Assembly: GCF_003672135.1 (NCBI RefSeq)
Contig: NC_039507.1
Coordinates: 15,430,278 to 15,494,277, forward strand
Length of the DNA stretch: 64,000 nucleotides
From: Ooceraea biroi
Taxonomy: Eukaryota > Arthropoda > Insecta > Hymenoptera > Formicidae
Reading direction: 5' to 3'
Below the pieces are notes generated by a model. The model saw nothing but the letters and a program-made list of their open reading frames with translations. It had not been told where the DNA came from and made no database searches. Numbering within the stretch: position 1 is the stretch's first letter; each line of letters starts with the position of its first letter. Position numbers and translations under genes: made by a program. Positions 60,101-64,000 of the stretch are shown here, one piece after another.

Positions 60101-63100
60101 CGCCCGTCCGTCGCAGGAACGCGCGACGAGCAAGTAACTTTTACCTGAATACCAGGCGCGATCATCCTTACTGATAGCACGGCACAATTGTCCGAGCGAT
60201 GCCGTCGTCCGGTACGCAGCATTTTTATTCATACACTCGTCGGCCGTTCTCGTTTCTAAGCCGGATTCGATGAAATTCGAGCTCTTTTATCCGATCAATT
60301 ACGTAACACGTTGCTCACATGGAAGTAAGCTGATGCTCCGCGGATGATCATGCCAACGTGAAGATACTCGCAAACAATTGATCCAATTTTAGGAAAGAAG
60401 CTAATAACTCGATACGATGGTAGATCATTACTGCAGGTGGACAACTCGCGCGTCCGGCCGCGATGAGCATCCTGATCACGCACGGCGATGTGCAGCGGAA
60501 CTCGGAATTAATGGAGAATAGGTGCTTTGTCGTGGCACCTCGACCTCGGCCGGCCTTGTCTTTCAATTACGTTAAAGGCGGTGGCACGTACACGTAGAGT
60601 CAATTACACACCGCCCACCGTCCTTCGATACGATACGACGATGATGATGTCGGCGTTGCGAGCAAGCGATTGCGAGGAACCTTACCTCGTTGTCATAAAG
60701 CCGCAGAACTGCGCACACGGCCGTGACACTCTTGTTGAAAAGTACCACGTTCGCAAACAGTCGTTCTGGGCGACGACGGCATGACTCTCTGCGGCATATT
60801 AATACCCAGACGGTGCCAAATCCGGGCTTGGAAATCCCGAGGACGTGACGGCCATACGAGCCACGAGTCATTTAATCAGAAATCGGTATCAGAAAATCGG
60901 CGTATCGCCGTCGACACTTTCTCAGCCCGCTGTAATTACAGACTGTCGCTTTTTAGAATGCGGAAGGCAAAGTTCTCACGTTCGATCCGATGTATCTCTT
61001 AGGTATCCTCTAACGAAGTTTCCAAAAAAGTAGCTTAATCATTGTGCTATTTCGCTTTTGGATTTATGAATTTCTTAATTCATCGATGTGTCATTTGTCC
61101 GGATTCTTAATAACATGTACCGTCATGCTGACGAAGCTTGTGCAAGTTCTGCTGCCACGTGCGACTGTGTGTCTCTTGCTCAGACGGACTGCATCATCTG
61201 GCGATGTCGAAAGAGCGAATTGTCGAAACAGTCAGAAGAACAGAGCAACTCGACACGGGAAAGTCATTGGACAGTTCCGTGACGAGCACCTGCGTAATTC
61301 GCACGCTTATAGATATCGACAGCGTCGACTATAGCTGAATCGAACGTCCTGCCTCGGCAGCACGGTTATTCTTGTCGTCTGTCATCAGTCTGGAGCCTTC
61401 AAGTACTAAATATCGTAGGTGGATAATCGGCAAAATCGTATGCTGCTCGTATCGCTCAAGATTCCAACAAACGAGGAAATTCGGTGAATTATTATGTAAA
61501 TTATCGGCTGTTACATGTAAATTATCGTTCGTTCAGGAAACTTGAATCGCTTCTCGCTGCTGAACGTTCTTCATGACAAGCCTCAATTCGCAGCGCTGTG
61601 TAATTAAATTAATGCATAGTGTGCGTGCGTACGTGCGAGTCTCGGGAACAAAATCTTACAACGACGCAAGATCACGCAAATCACGTATCGTGTACGTACA
61701 CGCGATTTGTGGAACACGCCGGCGATTACAACGGGAATCCTTCAAGGAGAGACAAGCCGTGTATTCTTAGCGACATTACGTATCAAGAGGCGCGCGCGCG
61801 CGCTGGCGTTACCTAATAGTAAGATTTCCCTCGATGTACTCACCGTCAGCTGCAGCAGTGCCGAGGGTCGTCCGTGTCATAGTCGCCTTCATGCTCCTGC
61901 GAGATCTCCTGGACCGCTGCCTCCTGACGTTTCGCGACCATCGCTGGGCGAGTTTCTTCTTGCCCGAGACTGCTTGCCCGTTGGCCCCTTTTTCGCTGCA
62001 ACATCACACTTCATTGAGAATGCGTTCTCGTTATTTAATTGCCATATGAATTTCATATAAATTGCATTATTTAATCACGCAGTCTGTTACGGTTTGACAA
62101 TACTCGAGAGTTGTTATCGGACTTTCAGTTCTGAAGCAGCAGAAAAGAACGCGGCTTCAACCCGGAAACCAGAACTGATAGTGGTGACCAGCGCGACAGT
62201 CTCAAATTTTTAATTATCGGACTTCTCGTCTTCAATTAATTAACGCTGCAATTATTCGCGATACGGTGGCACGGTATTAATCATGTTAGACGACTCGCTC
62301 ATCCTCGTCCGGAATGCGATGATAACGATCTTATATTAGTGCGGTGACGTACTATCGCGCTATCGTACCCGCGATGGTCCCGGTGTGATGTTGTCGCAAC
62401 ACTCGCGGCGAATCGTCCGTCACTTTTGTACCGGTGTACATATCAACCTCGTGTGTCTAACAATAATTAATCGCCTTCGGTCGAGGTGAAGGCAATTAGT
62501 CGCACTGTTTTCGATCCCGTCGTCGTTATCGCCGTAATATAACGAAGCCGCAAGAAAAATATGTTTCGAAACAAGAACGTTATCGCGCGTGCGCTCACGC
62601 CGAGCGAATTCCTGTCGCGGCAATAGTTGCGCGTTGCACGCAGATAGCGCGGTCAGATATCCTGGGTTTTTCAGGACATGCTTCGTATAACACGATTAAA
62701 AGCTTCGATGTCGTTTCGCGACTAACTTTATCCCGTTAGAACAACGAGCAAAAATATCGTTACCAAGAATATCTATTTCATTCGGCTTCGATTTTTTTTG
62801 ATCGAATATTTATTCAATGCTTCCGATAGCGAAAGATAGAGTAATGCGAGAAACATTCGTTTCTCCCTTCGAAAGTTGCGGGTTTTCCCACTATTGTCTC
62901 GCGGCATTCCGTGCTTACCATGGATCATTGGTCTGACAAGGGCAGCACGAGACGCTCGAGACCTCTTCCAGGTCCTCCCACTCGGATTCCTTGCCGTTCA
63001 TCGAGGTCAGTCCTAAGACAGAACCGGGTGCGGAGCCGGCATAAAGGCTATTGACACGTTCCTCGCCGTGCGGCAGGCCAACGTCGTCATACACACCCAG

Positions 63101-63445
63101 CTCGTCCCGTTCCTCCTCGCCCAGATAACTCTCGCAGTCCACGCTGGAATATTCATTGTTGTTCGTCGAGAAATACTGATCGTCGCTCATCGTCGCAGCG
63201 TAGCACGGCAACGCCTCCGCCTTGGCAGTCGCACGCAATTCCACGATCGGCTCCTTGCCGGATGTCTCCTCGCGGGTCCCCGGAACTATGTAATCGCCCT
63301 TGTCGACAGCCGTTGAGCCGTCCTGCTGGGGATCGAGTGGCATCACGTCGTCGTAAATCTCCTCGCAGTCTTCAGCGTCGACGGCAGACTCCTCGGGCTC
63401 GCGGCAACTCGTTGGCGGACCCACATCGTCGTAGTCGTCGGATTC
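54168..63445 (-). CDS. Exn: Ephexin-family Rho guanine-nucleotide exchange factor (5' end unresolved)
   Basis: Ephexins couple Eph receptors to Rho GTPases in growth cones and synapses. Eleven minus-strand exons join in phase: 62919-63445, 57945-58135, 57108-57662, 56492-56592, 56277-56376, 55815-56166, 55575-55688, 55203-55364, 54925-55119, 54519-54835 and 54168-54385, about 943 aa. The N-terminus carries three tyrosine motifs (DDYDDVGPP, EIYDDVMP, GVYDDVGLP) and SEWEDLEE. A proline stretch (PTRPTPPPP) is followed by a basic region. The DH domain runs from LTPEEKKIQEAKFEILTSEA through LSLHSFLMLPMQRVTRLPLL; then come a PH domain (LTFGKKFNKTPLYLLLLTDY) and a C-terminal SH3 (DELSLQPGDVINVLRKMADG to GWFPANYTKE). 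Exon 57945-58135 and its ends are the least certain part. Exon 62919-63445 may begin further upstream, and an initiator ATG was not fixed. Confidence 0.85.
58136..62918 (-). other. long ephexin intron, CpG-rich
   Basis: About 4.8 kb between the N-terminal exon and the next ephexin exon, phase 2. No recognisable coding exon. Frequent CG and CGCG give many spurious arginine-rich frames. It could contain alternative promoters of shorter isoforms. Confidence 0.5.
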
Positions 63446-64000
63446 CTGATAACGAGATTTGTCGCTTGTACATTTTTCTTGTAATTTGAAGACATGACTT
63501 GCGACGCATCTGTGCGTCGAGTGGATAAAATTATTCGTTGCCAATTGTTGACGCGTAGCATGCGGTACGTGCGGGTACGGATCTTGAAAGCGAAATTTGA
63601 GGAAAGGCAACTCGAATTACGCATCGTTAGTGATACCACGTTTCCGCCTCTGATTTGCAGGCACGCAAGTATTGCGCACCGCGAATCGATTATTCGACAT
63701 TCCGTTTCACCTTCGCTGACGGCTGCCAATTTCGTGCATTTAGCAATCGCACGAAAGTCGAGCTCGCGCATCGACGACGTCTACTTATTTAGCTGAAGAA
63801 TGAATAATATGATCTACACATTAAAAGCTATTGAAAATCATATCTGTTTTCATGATATAATTTTTTAAAATTAATTTTCAGACTTACACACATCAAATTT
63901 TAGTTTATTTTTGCACATTAAGTTTGAATGTAATTTCCTTCCTTTCACAAATTCCGAATAGTAAAACAATTCGAATTCTTTTATGATTCGTTGAATGGCT
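63446..64000. other. right edge of window, upstream of the ephexin N-terminal exon
   Basis: A minus-strand open frame continues upstream of the acceptor TTATCAG at 63446 (to about 63610), but that stretch is not ephexin-like, so I treat it as intron or 5' UTR. 63790-64000 is AT-rich with nothing recognisable. Confidence 0.5.

Noticed and set aside
58912..62060. Numerous short frames in the long ephexin intron
   Set aside because: No domains, no conserved splicing, composition-driven.
1..64000. CRISPR arrays, bacterial operon signals, rRNA or clear tRNA genes
   Set aside because: None seen. Repeats are microsatellites or transposon ends, and I found no convincing tRNA cloverleaf by eye.

Overview
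This is animal nuclear DNA, almost certainly insect and probably hymenopteran (ant-like). Genes are split by short GT-AG introns. The gene set is metazoan: an MLE-type helicase, a Chiffon/DBF4 protein and an ephexin. A mariner with TTGGGTTGGC-type ends sits in one intron, and a short AACCTAACC tract (insect telomere-like motif) occurs upstream of mle. AT-rich spacers alternate with CpG-rich blocks. The species assignment is inference. All exon models were built by hand from reading-frame continuity, splice consensus and remembered family alignments; in the models given, codon phase is consistent across every junction.

Layout, left to right: maleless/DHX9 helicase (minus, 9 exons, mariner in intron 3); PRC1/Fascetto (minus, intronless coding region); CEP350 (plus, 11 exons, about 3038 aa); a CCDC92/CCDC74-like coiled-coil protein (minus, 6 exons); Moonraker/KIAA0753 (plus, 10 exons); a 65-aa MIEF1-microprotein-like LYR protein (plus, 2 exons), followed 40 bp later by the mitochondrial rescue release factor MTRFR (plus, 1 exon); Chiffon/DBF4 (minus, at least 6 exons, first exon not found); an SLC10-family transporter (minus, 6 exons); a p24-gamma/TMED5 cargo receptor (plus, 4 exons); ephexin RhoGEF (minus, at least 11 exons, 5' end unresolved and possibly beyond the window).

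How they fit together: 8.4-34.8 kb groups microtubule, centrosome and centriole genes (PRC1, CEP350, a CCDC92-like protein, Moonraker). 35.5-36.5 kb is a tight pair of mitochondrial-translation genes that looks dicistronic. The rest are unrelated housekeeping or signalling genes. I see no CRISPR array, virus, bacterial operon or toxin gene. The most interesting items are the putative mitochondrial dicistron, the centrosomal gene cluster, the CEP350 model without its CAP-Gly domain, the GC-AG intron and mariner in mle, and a duplicated motif in the giant last exon of chiffon.
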